A DNA stretch of 64,000 nt from Tardiphaga sp. (lineage in GTDB: Bacteria > Pseudomonadota > Alphaproteobacteria > Rhizobiales > Xanthobacteraceae): NCBI GenBank assembly GCA_030147505.1, contig JASBVG010000096.1, forward strand, positions 1-64,000, written 5' to 3'. Positions 63,341-64,000 of this stretch are shown in pieces. Both the position numbers and the translations under genes were made by a program. The notes beneath the pieces are model-generated. The model ran no database searches, was not told where the DNA came from, and saw only the letters and a list, made by a program, of their open reading frames with translations. The first letter of the stretch is position 1. Every line of letters starts with the position of its first letter.

Positions 63341-64000
63341 CTTCAAACGACATGACCGCGATCGATCTCGAGGCCGAATACAACAACCGCGCGCGCGTCC
63401 GCGAAAGCGGCGAGCTTATCGCCGGTTGGGCGCGCGACGCGAAGGCCTGGCGCGAGCGGAATGGCGTGCCGCGTGTCATTCCCTATGGCGCGGGCGTTCG
63501 CAACACGATCGACTATTTCGCTGCGGCGGATAAGGGCCCGATCGTGGTCTTCATTCATGGCGGCTATTGGCAGGCGCTCGATGCATCCTTTTTCAGCCAT
63601 CTGTCGCGTGGCCTGACCACCCATGGCATCAGCGTCGCGATGCCGAGTTACGATCTGTGCCCGCAGGTCTCTGTCGCCGATATCGTCGCACAGATGCGTA
63701 TGGCGGTGCGCCAACTCGCAAGGCTCGGCAGGCCTCTGGTGATCTCGGGTCACTCGGCCGGTGGCCATCTCGCTGCCTGTATGCTGGCGACCGACTGGCC
63801 GGCGCTCGATCCCGTGTTGCCGAAAGATACTGTAATCGCCGCTTATGCTATTTCCGGTTTGTTCGATCTGCGGCCTCTGGTGCCGACCTCCATCAACAAG
63901 GCATTGCAGCTCGATGACGCGAGCGCGCGTGCGGTGAGTCCGCTGCTCGGCCCGGTGCCGGGCCATGGCAGCCTAGATGCCGTTGTCGGCGGCGAGGAGA
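63337..64000 (+). CDS. Alpha/beta hydrolase, arylformamidase (kynurenine formamidase)-like, cut by window end
   Basis: 221 residues visible; the frame runs on to the edge. HGGYWQALDASFFSHLSRGL near 74-93 has the HGG(Y)W oxyanion motif of arylformamidases, and ISGHSAGGHLAACMLA near 145-160 holds the nucleophile Ser. Such enzymes split N-formylkynurenine to kynurenine; others hydrolyse esters. It starts at ATG 63337 inside the marR stop. The acid and His residues lie beyond the edge. Confidence 0.8.
   Translation, partial: MTSNDMTAIDLEAEYNNRARVRESGELIAGWARDAKAWRERNGVPRVIPYGAGVRNTIDYFAAADKGPIVVFIHGGYWQALDASFFSHLSRGLTTHGISVAMPSYDLCPQVSVADIVAQMRMAVRQLARLGRPLVISGHSAGGHLAACMLATDWPALDPVLPKDTVIAAYAISGLFDLRPLVPTSINKALQLDDASARAVSPLLGPVPGHGSLDAVVGGEE

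Noticed and set aside
1-64000. tRNA, rRNA, CRISPR array or insertion sequence
   Set aside because: None recognised by eye; the repeats present are dispersed palindromes without regular spacers, and no transposase was found.

Overview
The window comes from a GC-rich alphaproteobacterium, most likely of the Bradyrhizobium/Rhodopseudomonas/Afipia/Tardiphaga group (Nitrobacteraceae). This rests on the gene content (a C-terminal LigD polymerase domain, DUF3309, DUF6894 and DUF3297 proteins, the GlgE/TreYZ block, a fused transaldolase-glucose-6-phosphate isomerase), on the dense packing with ATGA and TGATG overlaps, and on several families of intergenic palindromes typical of these genomes. No rRNA, tRNA, insertion sequence or CRISPR array was seen. 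The genus is inferred from recognition, not from a search.

Layout. (1) 0-1.3 kb: end of a LigD-type protein, a 54-residue DUF3309 membrane protein and a PHA-system protein. (2) 1.3-19.3 kb: a storage-sugar block. A six-gene minus-strand operon glgE, treS-maltokinase, glgB, glgX, treZ, treY faces divergent malQ and a GH15 gene. Together they connect trehalose, maltose, maltose-1-phosphate and branched alpha-glucan in a cycle. (3) 19.3-26.8 kb: minus-strand tal-pgi, gnd, zwf, pgl, gntK and a HAD phosphatase, covering glucose-6-phosphate oxidation and gluconate entry. (4) 27.0-35.2 kb: a PQQ module. pqqA (26 codons), B, C, D, E, a prolyl aminopeptidase and a small hypothetical gene lie on the minus strand. 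Divergent genes encode a periplasmic PQQ-type sugar dehydrogenase and a diheme cytochrome c. The pqq operon is interrupted by two hairpin-forming dispersed repeats, a tandem repeat and a pqqA-pqqB hairpin. (5) 35.2-40.6 kb: amidase, glutathione peroxidase, DUF3297, and a NitT/TauT-type ABC transporter without its binding protein. (6) 40.7-64 kb: a large CoA-thioester catabolic region. It holds an acyl-CoA ligase, two acyl-CoA dehydrogenases, a 3-hydroxyacyl-CoA dehydrogenase, an enoyl-CoA hydratase, an SDR, an octopine-dehydrogenase-family protein and alpha/beta hydrolases. It also holds a 783-residue flavoprotein of the salicylyl-CoA 5-hydroxylase / 2-aminobenzoyl-CoA monooxygenase-reductase family, further flavin monooxygenases, two paralogous cupins, AraC and MarR regulators and a complete Liv-type ABC transporter.

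The main new observation is a recurring 12-bp near-palindrome, consensus TT(G/T)A(A/G)(G/A)(C/T)TTAAA. It lies upstream of most transcription units in region 6 and also upstream of the ABC operon in region 5. At three genes it sits 35-38 bp before the start codon, overlapping a -10-like TAAAAY. Two of these promoters agree at 27 of 30 positions. Two further copies lie next to the marR gene, one of them an exact match to the copy before the ABC operon. The simplest reading is one MarR-controlled regulon that couples uptake (two transporters) to a ring-hydroxylating, beta-oxidation-like pathway for an aromatic acid, possibly anthranilate or a relative. The substrate assignment is inference.
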